Counted from the first letter of the stretch, positions 25,376 through 33,916 are shown. The stretch: DNA of 38,221 nucleotides from Actinomycetota bacterium (GCA_016781085.1 JADDQZ010000059.1:36026-74246); one strand, 5' to 3'. Translations and numbers: made by a program. The notes: generated by a model from the sequence alone, not told the origin.

Positions 25376-25552
25376 GCGACTCGGCTACCCCCGGCCTTTT
25401 CGGCGCAAACGGCTAACACGCCGGCGGTTTGGCTTGCGCCTGCCTAGCGGTAGAGCGGAACAAACCGATGAAGGGAAATCACTGATGCAAGAACTCGTGC
25501 CGATGACGGCGCGGTACCGCACACCCACGGCTTGCGCCAGGCCTGGGACAAG

Positions 25553-26221
25553 ATGAGCGGATCGCAATCACCTCCTGTTGCCCTGCTGGACATCGACGGC
25601 ACGCTTGTCGACACCAACTATCAACATGCCTTGGCTTGGTACCGCGCGTTTCGCCGTCAGGACCTGACGATCCCGCTGTGGATCATCCACCGCCACATCG
25701 GCATGGGCGGGGACCAGCTGGTGCCGACTCTTGGCGGGGAGAAGTTCGCCGCCGAGAGGGGAGAAGCGGCGCGCGCAGCCGAGAAAGAGGAGTACGGGGC
25801 TTTGATCGAGCAAGTTCAGCCCTTGCCCGGCGCTCGGCGCCTCATCGAGCAGCTGAAGGAACGCGGTCACACCGTCATGCTGGCCTCCTCGGCCAAGGAA
25901 GAGGAAACCGAGCACTACGTCGACTTGCTCGGCGTGCGCGAGATCGTCGACGGCTGGACGATGTCGGCCGACGTTGAAGCCACCAAGCCGGAGCCCGACA
26001 TCATCGAAACGGCAATGGGCAAGGCCGGCGGAGGTCCTGCCGTGATGCTCGGCGACTCCACCTGGGACTTCATCGCCGCCGGGCGCGCAGGGGTGCCGGG
26101 CGTCGGCTTGTTGACCGGCGGATTCAGCCGCGAGGAACTGCTCGGAGCCGGGGCTGAAGTGGTGTTCGAGTCGCTCGAGGAGCTGTCTGAGTCCCTGCCC
26201 CAGACGCCGTTTTCGAAATAG
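25553..26221 (+). CDS. HAD-superfamily phosphatase (phosphoglycolate phosphatase-like)
   Basis: A 222-residue haloacid dehalogenase-like hydrolase. Motif I DIDGTLVDT carries the nucleophile Asp13 and acid/base Asp15. Motif II is VMLASSAKEEE, the motif III lysine is in ATKPEPDI, and motif IV is GDSTWDF. The alpha-helical cap between motifs I and II (YQHALAWYRAF through RRLIEQLKERG) is the C1 type seen in phosphoglycolate phosphatase and beta-phosphoglucomutase. The exact substrate cannot be inferred. The ATG at 25553 leaves the usual short lead before motif I; TTG 25532 is possible. The second sigma factor follows by 110 bases on the same strand. Confidence 0.87.
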   Translation: MSGSQSPPVALLDIDGTLVDTNYQHALAWYRAFRRQDLTIPLWIIHRHIGMGGDQLVPTLGGEKFAAERGEAARAAEKEEYGALIEQVQPLPGARRLIEQLKERGHTVMLASSAKEEETEHYVDLLGVREIVDGWTMSADVEATKPEPDIIETAMGKAGGGPAVMLGDSTWDFIAAGRAGVPGVGLLTGGFSREELLGAGAEVVFESLEELSESLPQTPFSK

Positions 26222-26331
26222 TCACGCGCGCGTCCGCGTAGCCATTAGTGTTGCGCGCAAATGTCCTTCCGACCCGGGCGCTAGACGTTCGGGTCGGGGG
26301 CCGCAACCCCGGCGCAAGTCGAAAGGCAACC

Positions 26332-27237
26332 GTGGAACTGGCGCAGGATCCGCTGCCTCCCACCCAGGGTGACGCCGATGCGGGACAGTCCACGCGCCGG
26401 TTCGCGCGCCGCGACGGGTCCGGGCACGCTCCTGCGGCGGCAGCAGCGGGGGTTTCACGACGGTTCGACGGTGGCTCCTACAGCGCTATTCCGGGCCGTG
26501 CGGATGAGGAGCGGCGACTACTGCTGCGCTACCACCGCCAGCATGACGAGGCGGCGCGCGACGAGCTCGTTCGGCGCATGATGCCTCTGGCTCGGCGCCT
26601 GGCGCGACGCTACCGGCGCGCCGAGGAACCGCTCGACGACCTCGTGCAAGTAGCCACGCTGGGGCTGCTCAAAGCGATCGACCGCTTCGATCCGGAGCGT
26701 CACACGGCGTTCTCCTCGTATGCCGTGCCAACCATGCTCGGGGAGCTCAAGCGCTACTTCCGCGACAGCGGCTGGGCGGTGCACGTTCCCCGGGGGATGC
26801 AGGAACGCGTGATGGCGGTCGACAACACCGTCAAAGACCTTTCGCGCAATCTAGGCCGTTCTCCTACGGTCTACGAGATCGCAGCCGCGTTGAACCTGCA
26901 ACCCGAGCAGGTGCTCGAAGCGATGCAAGCGGCTGGTGCCTATGACGCCGTGTCGCTGGAAGCGCATCGCTTCGGGGACGAAAACGACGGCGAAACGTAC
27001 GCCGACTTCATTGGCGTCGAAGACGAGCGCTTCGAGCTCGTCGAGTACGAGGCGACGATCGCGGCCGCGCTCGCAGCCCTGCCCAACCGTGATCGCGTGG
27101 TCTTGCGCCTGCGCTTTGCCGAAGACCTGACTCAGGCGGAGATTGCCGAGCGCGTCGGGGTGTCGCAGATGCACGTGTCGCGGCTGATCCGCCGCGCCCT
27201 CGAGCGGCTCCGCACGGTCGCCGAATACTCGGCCTGA
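26332..27237 (+). CDS. SigB/SigF-family RNA polymerase sigma factor (copy 2)
   Basis: A 301-residue group 3 sigma factor, clearly paralogous to the one at 20592. The shared region 2 core is EPLDDLVQVATLGLLKAIDRFDPE with FSSYAVPTMLGELKRYFRDSGW. Region 3 contains VHVPRGMQERVMAVDNTV and PTVYEIAAALNLQPEQVLEAM. Region 4 ends RLRFAEDLTQAEIAERVGVSQMHVSRLIRRAL, almost the same recognition helix as copy 1, so the -35 targets probably overlap. Divergence is greatest in the N-terminal 80 residues and in the linker before region 4. The GTG at 26332 is chosen because GAAAGG lies five bases upstream; the frame opens at 26248. The anti-sigma and STAS genes lie between the two copies. Confidence 0.91.
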   Translation: MELAQDPLPPTQGDADAGQSTRRFARRDGSGHAPAAAAAGVSRRFDGGSYSAIPGRADEERRLLLRYHRQHDEAARDELVRRMMPLARRLARRYRRAEEPLDDLVQVATLGLLKAIDRFDPERHTAFSSYAVPTMLGELKRYFRDSGWAVHVPRGMQERVMAVDNTVKDLSRNLGRSPTVYEIAAALNLQPEQVLEAMQAAGAYDAVSLEAHRFGDENDGETYADFIGVEDERFELVEYEATIAAALAALPNRDRVVLRLRFAEDLTQAEIAERVGVSQMHVSRLIRRALERLRTVAEYSA

Positions 27238-27249
27238 CGCTGCGGTCAG

Positions 27250-27272
27250 GAGGGCGCCTCTTGGTGCCCCTC
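27250..27272 (+). terminator. Nested hairpin after second sigma factor gene
   Basis: GAGGGCGCC, loop TCTT, and GGTGCCCCTC pair with one bulged C and one G-T wobble, followed by TTGTTA. The hairpin lies inside a longer inverted repeat, CGCTGCGG at 27238-27245 and CCGCAGCG at 27281-27288, which begins right after the sigma stop. It probably ends sigma transcription before the glycan operon. Confidence 0.55.
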
Positions 27273-27366
27273 TTGTTACCCCGCAGCGCGTACGACCGAT
27301 CAGGAGTCTATGTTCCCGCTGCGCTGTCTTCGGGCGGGCACTTCTTACTGGAAGCGGGTTTGCGTC

Positions 27367-27391
27367 GTTTGAGCCCCCACTGGAAGGGACA
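27367..27391 (+). promoter_or_regulatory. Possible SigB/SigF-type promoter of the heptose glycan operon
   Basis: GTTT at 27367-27370 and GGGACA at 27386-27391 are separated by 15 bases. This fits the general-stress sigma pattern (GTTT, 13-17 bases, GGGTAT or GGGAAT) with two mismatches in the -10. It lies 43 bases before the first gene of the operon and downstream of a SigB-type sigma gene. The motif is short, so a chance match is quite possible. Confidence 0.3.
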
Positions 27392-27434
27392 GAATGATCG
27401 GAATGCCTAGAAGCGCTTCCTACCCCGCTTGGCC

Positions 27435-29105
27435 GTGAAGGTCCTCGGGATAAACGCCGTCTTCCATGATCCGGCTGCCGCTTTGGTCGTCGATGGGCGC
27501 ACGGTCGCGGCTGCCGAAGAAGAGCGCTTCTCCCGGCGAAAGCACGGCAAGACGCCGGTTCCCTTCTCCACTTGGGAGCTGCCCGAGCAGGCGATCCAAT
27601 GGTGCCTGAGCGAGGCCGGAATCGGTCCCGAGGAACTCGACGCGGTCGCGTACTCCTACGACCCCTCGCTGGCGGTCCAGCCCGGAACGGACCTGACTTC
27701 CGACGAGTGGGAGGGCTTGAGGACGTTGTACGCACAGCGCGCTCCGCTGTTCCTGCGCACGCTGCTGCCGCAAGTCGATCCCGTCAAGTTCCGCTGGGTA
27801 CCGCACCACGTCGCTCACGCCGCCTCGGCGTACCTGGCTTCAGGGCATGACCCTTGCAGCGTGCTGGTCCTCGACGGGCGCGGCGAGCGTGCATCGCATC
27901 TGGCCGGCCGCGCCGTTGGCGGCCAACTGGAAGTGCTGGCCTCGCAGCAGCTGCCGCACTCGCTTGGCTTGCTTTACGAGGAACTGACCGCCCATCTCGG
28001 CTTTCGCCGCTCGTCAGACGAGTACAAGGTGATGGCGATGGCTTCCTACGGGCAGCCACGGTTTCTCGAAGCTTTCCGTACGCTGGTGCGCGCGGATGAC
28101 GACGGCGGCTTCTTCGTAGGAGACATCGACTTCAGCTCCTTTGCGCCCCCGCTGATGCCCGGTGGCGACTTCACGCCAGATCACGCCGACCTCGCGTCGA
28201 CAGTGCAGCGGCGCTTGGAAGAAGTGCTGCTCGACCTGCTCCGTTGGCTGCACGCGCGCACGGGTGACTCGCATCTGGTGATGGCGGGCGGCGTGGCTTT
28301 GAACTGTGTGGCCAATACCCGGTTGTGGGAAGAAGGCCCGTTCGACTCCATCTGGATCCAGCCGGCGGCCGGTGACTCGGGAACGGCGTACGGAGCGGCT
28401 CTGGCCGTTGCTCGTCAACTGGGGGACGAGGTCAAGCCGATGCCTACGGCCGCGCTCGGCCGCGGCTGGTCCGACGACGAGCTCGAGAAGTGGTTGCGAA
28501 CAGCGGCCGTCGCCTATGAGCACACCGATGATGTCGCCAGAGAAGTCGCGCAGACCCTGGCGGACAATGGTGTGGTGGCGTGGTTTCAGGGGCGCTCTGA
28601 ATTCGGTCCCCGCGCGCTCGGTCACCGCTCGCTGCTGGCTGATCCTCGGCATCCGCGGAACCTGGAGAAGCTCAACGACATCAAGGGCCGCGAGCAGTTC
28701 CGGCCGGTGGCGCCGATGGTCCGGGCGCAGCGCGCGGCGGACATCTTCTCCGGTCCGCTTCCGAGCCCGTACATGTTGTTCACTCATCGCGTACACGAAG
28801 ACTGGATCGATCGCATCCCCACGGTCGTGCACGTCGACAAGACGGCGCGGGTGCAGACAGTCGACGAACGCGACGAGCCGCTGGTCGCCGCCATGCTCGA
28901 GCACTTCGAAATGCTCACCGGTGTCCCGGTAGTCGTCAACACCAGCTTGAATACGGCTGGACGTCCGATGGTCGACGACCCGCGCGACGCACTGGAGTGC
29001 TTCGGGTCGGCGCCCGTGGATTTGCTGGCCATCGGTCCGTTCCTCGTGCGGCGCCCCAGCGCGCCTGAGCTTGCGGCGCTAGCCGGCACTGAGGCCCAGG
29101 CGTGA
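27435..29105 (+). CDS. NodU/CmcH-family carbamoyltransferase
   Basis: A 556-residue enzyme expected to transfer a carbamoyl group from carbamoyl phosphate, via carbamoyl-adenylate, to a sugar hydroxyl. The Kae1-like N-terminal domain opens MKVLGINAVFHDPAAALVVDG and contains HHVAHAASAYLASG and VLVLDGRGERAS. The family signatures MAGGVALNCVANTRLWEEG and EFGPRALGHRSLLADPRHP, with FRPVAPMV, follow in the C-terminal domain. The GTG at 27435 gives the classical family N-terminus; a TTG at 27429 adds two residues, and neither has a clear ribosome-binding site. It is the first of nine overlapping genes and its stop overlaps the next start (GTGA). Context suggests it carbamoylates the glycan built by the operon. 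Confidence 0.92.
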   Translation: MKVLGINAVFHDPAAALVVDGRTVAAAEEERFSRRKHGKTPVPFSTWELPEQAIQWCLSEAGIGPEELDAVAYSYDPSLAVQPGTDLTSDEWEGLRTLYAQRAPLFLRTLLPQVDPVKFRWVPHHVAHAASAYLASGHDPCSVLVLDGRGERASHLAGRAVGGQLEVLASQQLPHSLGLLYEELTAHLGFRRSSDEYKVMAMASYGQPRFLEAFRTLVRADDDGGFFVGDIDFSSFAPPLMPGGDFTPDHADLASTVQRRLEEVLLDLLRWLHARTGDSHLVMAGGVALNCVANTRLWEEGPFDSIWIQPAAGDSGTAYGAALAVARQLGDEVKPMPTAALGRGWSDDELEKWLRTAAVAYEHTDDVAREVAQTLADNGVVAWFQGRSEFGPRALGHRSLLADPRHPRNLEKLNDIKGREQFRPVAPMVRAQRAADIFSGPLPSPYMLFTHRVHEDWIDRIPTVVHVDKTARVQTVDERDEPLVAAMLEHFEMLTGVPVVVNTSLNTAGRPMVDDPRDALECFGSAPVDLLAIGPFLVRRPSAPELAALAGTEAQA

Positions 29106-30715
29106 CAACGGGAGCCGGCGCGTCGGCAGCGCGTTACGACGTCGTCATTCCCACCTCCGGCCGCTCGTCGTTGCGCGCATTGCTGGAAGCGCTCGAGGCG
29201 GGCAGCGGTCCGCGGCCCGGACGCGTGATCGTGGTCGACGATCGGCGCCGGCGCGACGACGAGCTTGCGCTCGGTCAGCCCGGAAGCTGGCTGGCCGATC
29301 GGCTCTCCGTATTGGCCGGGCCGGGCCGCGGACCGGCCGCCGCGCGCAACGCCGGCTGGCAGGCGGCGAGCGGCGACTGGGTCGCCTTCCTCGACGACGA
29401 CGTCGTCCCGGAGGCCCGCTGGGCGCTCAAGCTCGCGGAGGATCTCGCGGTCGACTCCTCCGTGGCAGCGAGCCAGGGTGAAGTCATCGTGCCGCTGCCC
29501 CCGGGGCGTCGCCCGACCGATTGGGAGCGCAACGTCGCCGGCCTCCAAACCGCTGTTTGGGCTACCGCCGACATGGCGTACCGACGCAGCGTGTTGTCTG
29601 CCGTCGGCGGCTTCGACGAGCGTTTCCCGCGGGCCTATCGGGAAGACGCCGACCTCGGTCTGCGCGTGGTTGCTGGAGGTTGGTCGATCGTCAAGGGCAC
29701 GCGCCGGGTCTCACATCCGGTTCGTCCTGCGCCCGTTCGCGTCTCGTTGTCCAAGCAAGCCGGCAACGCGGACGACGTCTTGATGAGTGCTCTGCATGGT
29801 CGCGACTGGAGGATGCGGGCGGGCGCTCCTCCCGGCCGGCGCGTCCGGCACCTTGCCGCCACGGCGGCGGCCGTCGGGGCTGTGGGCTTCAATGCCGCGC
29901 GGCGGCCGCGCTCGGCCGCTGTCGCCGGGCTCCTCTGGGGCGCGGCTACGGCTGAGTTGGCCTGGGCGCGGATCGCTCCAGGTCCGCGCGACCGCACCGA
30001 GATCGCAACCATGGCCTGGACCTCCGCCGCCATGCCGTTTGCGGCCACGGGTTGGTGGCTCGTAGGGTGGGCGCGCTTGCGAAGGAACCTGGCCGACACG
30101 GCGCGCGCTCCGCACGGTGAATTGCGCGCGGACTTAACGCCCGCGGCGCGTCGCGGGCCGGACGAGTGTCCGGCTGCCGGCAGGAACCTTCTCGATCCGC
30201 CTGAAGCGGTCTTCTTCGACCGCGACGGGACGCTTGTGGTCGACGTCCCGTACAACGGCGATCCCGACCAAGTCCAGCTTGTGCCCGGGGCCCGCGCCGC
30301 GCTGTTGAAGCTGCGCAACGCCGGCATCGCTACCGCGGTGGTCTCGAACCAAAGCGGGGTAGCGCGCGGCTTGATCAGCTCCGAGCAGGTTGATGCGGTC
30401 AACGCGCGTATAGAGGAGCTGCTCGGGCCGCTGGGACCATGGGCGTGGTGTCCGCACGGTCCCGAAGACGGCTGCGATTGCCGCAAGCCCCGCCCCGGAC
30501 TGGTCCTGCGCGCCGCGCACGAGCTCGGTGTGGATCCGCGCCGCGTCGCGGTAGTCGGCGACATCGGCGCCGACATGGAGGCCGCACGGGCAGCCGGCGC
30601 TCGCTCCGTACTGGTACCGACGCCGACCACGCGGGCCGAAGAAGTGCAAGCGGCGCCCGTCGTCGCCGCTGACCTCGAAGCAGCCGTTGATCTCTTGCTG
30701 GCGGGCCGGGCATGA
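29102..30715 (+). CDS. Fusion of family 2 glycosyltransferase and GmhB heptose bisphosphate phosphatase
   Basis: A 537-residue two-part protein. Residues 10-230 form a GT2 (GT-A) domain: YDVVIPTSGR, VIVVDDRR, GPAAARNAGWQAASGDWVAFLDDDVVPEAR with the metal-binding acidic cluster, and FPRAYREDADLGLRV. Residues 245-330 are hydrophobic, probably two or three membrane helices. Residues 365-537 match GmhB, the HAD phosphatase that removes the 7-phosphate of D-glycero-D-manno-heptose 1,7-bisphosphate. It has Asp373/Asp375 in FFDRDGT, SNQSGVARG, and the zinc site Cys450, His452, Cys458 and Cys460. GmhB is normally a separate protein; fusion to a transferase ties precursor synthesis to the membrane. 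Both junctions are 4-base overlaps. Confidence 0.9.
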   Translation: MTTGAGASAARYDVVIPTSGRSSLRALLEALEAGSGPRPGRVIVVDDRRRRDDELALGQPGSWLADRLSVLAGPGRGPAAARNAGWQAASGDWVAFLDDDVVPEARWALKLAEDLAVDSSVAASQGEVIVPLPPGRRPTDWERNVAGLQTAVWATADMAYRRSVLSAVGGFDERFPRAYREDADLGLRVVAGGWSIVKGTRRVSHPVRPAPVRVSLSKQAGNADDVLMSALHGRDWRMRAGAPPGRRVRHLAATAAAVGAVGFNAARRPRSAAVAGLLWGAATAELAWARIAPGPRDRTEIATMAWTSAAMPFAATGWWLVGWARLRRNLADTARAPHGELRADLTPAARRGPDECPAAGRNLLDPPEAVFFDRDGTLVVDVPYNGDPDQVQLVPGARAALLKLRNAGIATAVVSNQSGVARGLISSEQVDAVNARIEELLGPLGPWAWCPHGPEDGCDCRKPRPGLVLRAAHELGVDPRRVAVVGDIGADMEAARAAGARSVLVPTPTTRAEEVQAAPVVAADLEAAVDLLLAGRA

Positions 30716-31767
30716 CGCATGTCCTGGCAATCCGCTCCGACAACGACGGCGACGTTCTGCTGAGCGGGCCGGCGCTGCGAGCGTTACGGGCGACGTGCGA
30801 TCGGCTGACGTTGTTGTGTGGCCCGCGAGGCCGCCATGCCGCTGAACTGCTTCCATGCGTCGACGAGGTCGTCCAGTGGCGCGCGGACTGGATCGACGCC
30901 GCACCGGCCCCCGTCGATCGCCAACACGTCGAGGAGCTGGTCCGTTCGATCGCCGCTCGCGATGTCGACCGGGCGGTCATCTTCACTTCCTTTCATCAAA
31001 GTCCGCTGCCCATGGCGCTGCTGTTGCGCATGGCCGGCGTTCCGTGGATCGGCGCGATATCGATCGACTATCCCGGCACGCTGCTCGATCTACGCCACAA
31101 CGTCAGTGACGACGTACACGAGGTAGAGCGCGCCTTGGACCTCGCCGTAGCCGCCGGCGGGAAGCTGGCCGCTGAGGATGACGCGCGGCTACGCGTGCGA
31201 TCACAGCCGCCCGGGGACTTCGCCCCGCCCTTCGCGGATTCCTACGTGGTCGTGCATCCCGGGGCGTCCGTGCCGGCACGGGCCTGGCCCGCGGGCCGTC
31301 ATGCGGAGCTGGTGGACGAAATGGTCGCGAGTGGGCGCCGCGTAGTCATCACCGGGAGCCCGGGCGAGCGCGAGCTCACCGGCGTCGTCGCGGGTCCGCC
31401 CCGCCCTGGAGTCCTCGACCTCGGTGGTCAGACGACGTTCGCCGAGCTGGCCGGGATCATCCGCGCAGCGGAATGCATCGTGGTCGGCAATACTGGGCCG
31501 GCTCACCTCGCGGCAGCGGTCGGCACGCCGGTGGTCTCGCTTTTCGCGCCCACGGTCCCGGTTGTTCGCTGGCGACCATGGAGAGTGGCTCAAGAGCTGC
31601 TGTTCATGCGCGTACCGTGCGCCGGCTGCCGCGCGCGCGCTTGCCCTGTCGAAGGGCACCCATGCATGTCGGGCGTCTCGGCGGGCGAGGTCGCCGCCGC
31701 CGTCGAGCGGCTTGTCCCCTTCACGGTGAGCGCTGACGCGCGCACGCCGGTAGGTGCTTTGGCATGA
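30712..31767 (+). CDS. Glycosyltransferase family 9 (heptosyltransferase-like)
   Basis: A 351-residue GT-B transferase of the ADP-heptose:LPS heptosyltransferase family. The N-terminus HVLAIRSDNDGDVLLSGPALRALRA is the acceptor-domain opening. VVVHPGASVPARAWPAGRHAELV and VVITGSPGERELTGVVAG begin the nucleotide-sugar domain. CIVVGNTGPAHLAAAVGTPVVSLFAPT is the family signature, with an asparagine-threonine pair where LPS enzymes usually have D(S/T). Near the C-terminus CAGCRARACPVEGHPC holds four cysteines, a possible metal site also found in other GT9 members. With GmhA, HldE and GmhB encoded alongside, ADP-heptose is the likely donor. The acceptor is unknown. Confidence 0.88.
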   Translation: MTHVLAIRSDNDGDVLLSGPALRALRATCDRLTLLCGPRGRHAAELLPCVDEVVQWRADWIDAAPAPVDRQHVEELVRSIAARDVDRAVIFTSFHQSPLPMALLLRMAGVPWIGAISIDYPGTLLDLRHNVSDDVHEVERALDLAVAAGGKLAAEDDARLRVRSQPPGDFAPPFADSYVVVHPGASVPARAWPAGRHAELVDEMVASGRRVVITGSPGERELTGVVAGPPRPGVLDLGGQTTFAELAGIIRAAECIVVGNTGPAHLAAAVGTPVVSLFAPTVPVVRWRPWRVAQELLFMRVPCAGCRARACPVEGHPCMSGVSAGEVAAAVERLVPFTVSADARTPVGALA

Positions 31768-32696
31768 AAATCCTTCTCTGGCACGTGCACGGGAGCTGGA
31801 CCACGGCGTTTGTCCACGGCCGCCATGACTACACCGTGCCCGTGACGCCCGAGCGCGGGCGCGACGGGGTGGGAATTGCGCGCACCTACACCTGGCCGGA
31901 GAAAGTCGAGGAGCTATCTCCGCAAGCCCTCGGAGACGCCGACTTCGATCTCGTCGTCTTGCAGCGCCCGCATGAGCTGGACCTCGCCGAGCAGTGGCTC
32001 GGGCGCCGGCCGGGGCGAGACCTTCCCGCCGTCTACGTCGAACACAACGCGCCCCAGGGCGCCATCAACGAGATGCGTCACCCGATGAGCGACCGCGATG
32101 ACGTGGTCGTGGTCCATGTCACGCACTTCAACGATCTGTTTTGGGATTGCGGAACGACTCAGACGCGAGTGATCGAACATGGAATCGTCGATCCCGGCGC
32201 GCGTTACACGGGTGAGGTGAGCCGCGCCGCGGTCGTGGTCAACGAGGCACGCCGCCGTGGACGCGTGACGGGCACCGATCTTCTTCCGCGGTTGGCGACC
32301 AGCGCACCGCTCGACCTCTTCGGCATGGACGCCGCGTCGCTGGGCGGAATCGAAGACTTGCCACACGCCGAGCTTCATCGCGAGATGGCGCGCCGGCGGG
32401 TGTACCTGCATCCCATCCGCTGGACTTCGCTCGGACTGTCACTGCTGGAAGCGATGCATCTCGGCATGCCGGTGGTAGCGGTGGGGGCGACAGAAGTGCA
32501 CGAAGCGGTGCCGCCGTCGGCGGGCATAGTCTCGACGAACGTCGATGTGCTGTCAGACGGCCTGCGCCGGCTGATCGCCGATCCCGACGAAGCAGCGAGA
32601 TTGGGAGCCGGTGCGCGCGCGGCGGCGCTCGAGCGCTACGGGCTTGAGCGCTTTCTCGCGGACTGGGACGACGTGCTCGAGGAGGTTGCGCGATGA
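31764..32696 (+). CDS. GT4-like glycosyltransferase (GT-B fold)
   Basis: A 310-residue protein that looks like a short GT-B glycosyltransferase. The N-terminal half has ILLWHVHGSWTTAFVHG, DFDLVVLQRPHELDLAEQWLG and LPAVYVEHNAPQG, like the acceptor domain. The C-terminal half has HREMARRRVYLHPIRWTSLGLSLLEAMHLGMPVVAVGATEVHEAV, the GT4-type donor-binding segment. The usual EX7E motif is modified: the first glutamate is replaced in WTSLGLSLLEAM. RLIADPDEAARLGAGARAAALERYGLERF is a typical closing helix. Donor and acceptor are unknown. It overlaps both neighbours by four bases (ATGA), and GAGGAGG near its end probably serves the next gene. Confidence 0.82.
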   Translation: MKILLWHVHGSWTTAFVHGRHDYTVPVTPERGRDGVGIARTYTWPEKVEELSPQALGDADFDLVVLQRPHELDLAEQWLGRRPGRDLPAVYVEHNAPQGAINEMRHPMSDRDDVVVVHVTHFNDLFWDCGTTQTRVIEHGIVDPGARYTGEVSRAAVVVNEARRRGRVTGTDLLPRLATSAPLDLFGMDAASLGGIEDLPHAELHREMARRRVYLHPIRWTSLGLSLLEAMHLGMPVVAVGATEVHEAVPPSAGIVSTNVDVLSDGLRRLIADPDEAARLGAGARAAALERYGLERFLADWDDVLEEVAR

Positions 32697-33916
32697 AAGT
32701 GGCGATGGTCTCAGAACACGCCAGCCCATTGGCAGTGCTTGGTGGGGTAGATGCCGGAGGACAGAACGTCCACGTCGCAGCGCTGGCGACACAGCTCGCC
32801 GCGCGCGGATGCGAAGTGGTCGTACACACCCGCCGTGACGACACGGCGCTGCCGCGCCGGGTGGCGCTGTCCCGCGGCGTCCTCGTCGACCACGTTGATG
32901 CCGGCCCGCCCAGCGAAGTCCCCAAGGACGAGCTGCTGTCCTACATGGCGGACTTCGCCGAAGAACTGCGTGAGCAGTGGTCCGACGACCCGCCCGACAT
33001 CGTCCACAGCCACTTCTGGATGTCCGGCATGGCAGCTCTCGTCGCTGCGGCGGATTCGCACATCCCTGTCGTGCAGACCTTCCACGCGCTCGGATCGGTG
33101 AAGCGCCTTCATCAAGGCAGCCGCGACACCAGTCCCTCTGGCCGCCTGGCGATCGAGCGCGACATCGTGCGACAAGTGGACCGTATCGTGGCGACGTGCT
33201 CAGACGAAGTGTTCGAGCTGGCGCGTATGGGCGCGAACCGTGCGCGCGTGTCCGTCGTACCTTGCGGCGTCGACCGCGAGCGCTTCTCGCCAGACGGACC
33301 CGCAGACTCACGGCCGCCGGGCCTTCACCGCATCGTCGCGGCCTGCCGGTTGGTCGAGCGTAAGGGAATCGCGGACCTCGTCACTGCGCTCGCCCAGCTA
33401 CCGGGCACCGAGCTGCATGTCGCCGGCGGCCCAGACGCGGCACAACTGGAGTTCGATCCCGAAGCGGTGCGCCTGCGCCGGCTTGCCGCCGACCTCGGAG
33501 TCGTCGACCGGCTACATCTCAGGGGTCGTGTTTCACGCGACGAGATGCCCATGCTGCTGCGCTCGGCTGACGCCGTGGTGTGCGTTCCCTGGTACGAGCC
33601 CTTCGGGCTGGTCCCGCTGGAAGCCATGGCTTGCGGCGTTCCCGTCGTGGCCAGCGCCGTCGGCGGGCAGATCGACTCCGTACGCGACGGCGTCACGGGC
33701 ATTCACGTACCGCCACGCGACCCCGACGCGCTCGCCAGGGCGCTGCGCGAGCTGCTAGCGGATCCCGGACGTCGAGCGGCCCTTGGCCTGGCCGGGGCCC
33801 GGCGTGTACGACGCCTGTACGGCTTCGACCGGATAGCCGCGAGTACTCAAGCGGTCTACCGGGACGTCCTCAACACACGATCGAACACCCTCAACGACCG
33901 GGAGGCATTGGCATGA
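32693..33916 (+). CDS. GT4 family glycosyltransferase
   Basis: A 407-residue retaining GT-B glycosyltransferase. EHASPLAVLGGVDAGGQNVHVAALATQLAARGCEVVVHTRRDD is the acceptor-side opening, similar to MshA and sucrose-phosphate-synthase-like enzymes. DIVHSHFWMSGMAAL and PVVQTFHALGSVKRLH follow. The donor domain has VVPCGVDRERFSPDG, AACRLVERKGIADLVTAL and the EX7E motif in YEPFGLVPLEAMACGVPVVASAVGG. DPDALARALRELLADP ends it. The resemblance to MshA does not prove mycothiol synthesis, because the neighbours are heptose genes. The stop overlaps gmhA (ATGA); GGGAGG upstream of that ATG lies inside this gene. Confidence 0.9.
   Translation: MKVAMVSEHASPLAVLGGVDAGGQNVHVAALATQLAARGCEVVVHTRRDDTALPRRVALSRGVLVDHVDAGPPSEVPKDELLSYMADFAEELREQWSDDPPDIVHSHFWMSGMAALVAAADSHIPVVQTFHALGSVKRLHQGSRDTSPSGRLAIERDIVRQVDRIVATCSDEVFELARMGANRARVSVVPCGVDRERFSPDGPADSRPPGLHRIVAACRLVERKGIADLVTALAQLPGTELHVAGGPDAAQLEFDPEAVRLRRLAADLGVVDRLHLRGRVSRDEMPMLLRSADAVVCVPWYEPFGLVPLEAMACGVPVVASAVGGQIDSVRDGVTGIHVPPRDPDALARALRELLADPGRRAALGLAGARRVRRLYGFDRIAASTQAVYRDVLNTRSNTLNDREALA

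Noticed and set aside
24686-25447. Glycine-rich plus-strand frame
   Set aside because: The minus strand has a membrane-anchor protein with a convincing N-terminal helix; the glycine run is the complement of a proline-rich stretch.
32693-33916. Calling the GT4 enzyme MshA (mycothiol synthesis)
   Set aside because: The motifs are shared by many GT4 enzymes and the neighbours are heptose-glycan genes; no other mycothiol gene is in the window.
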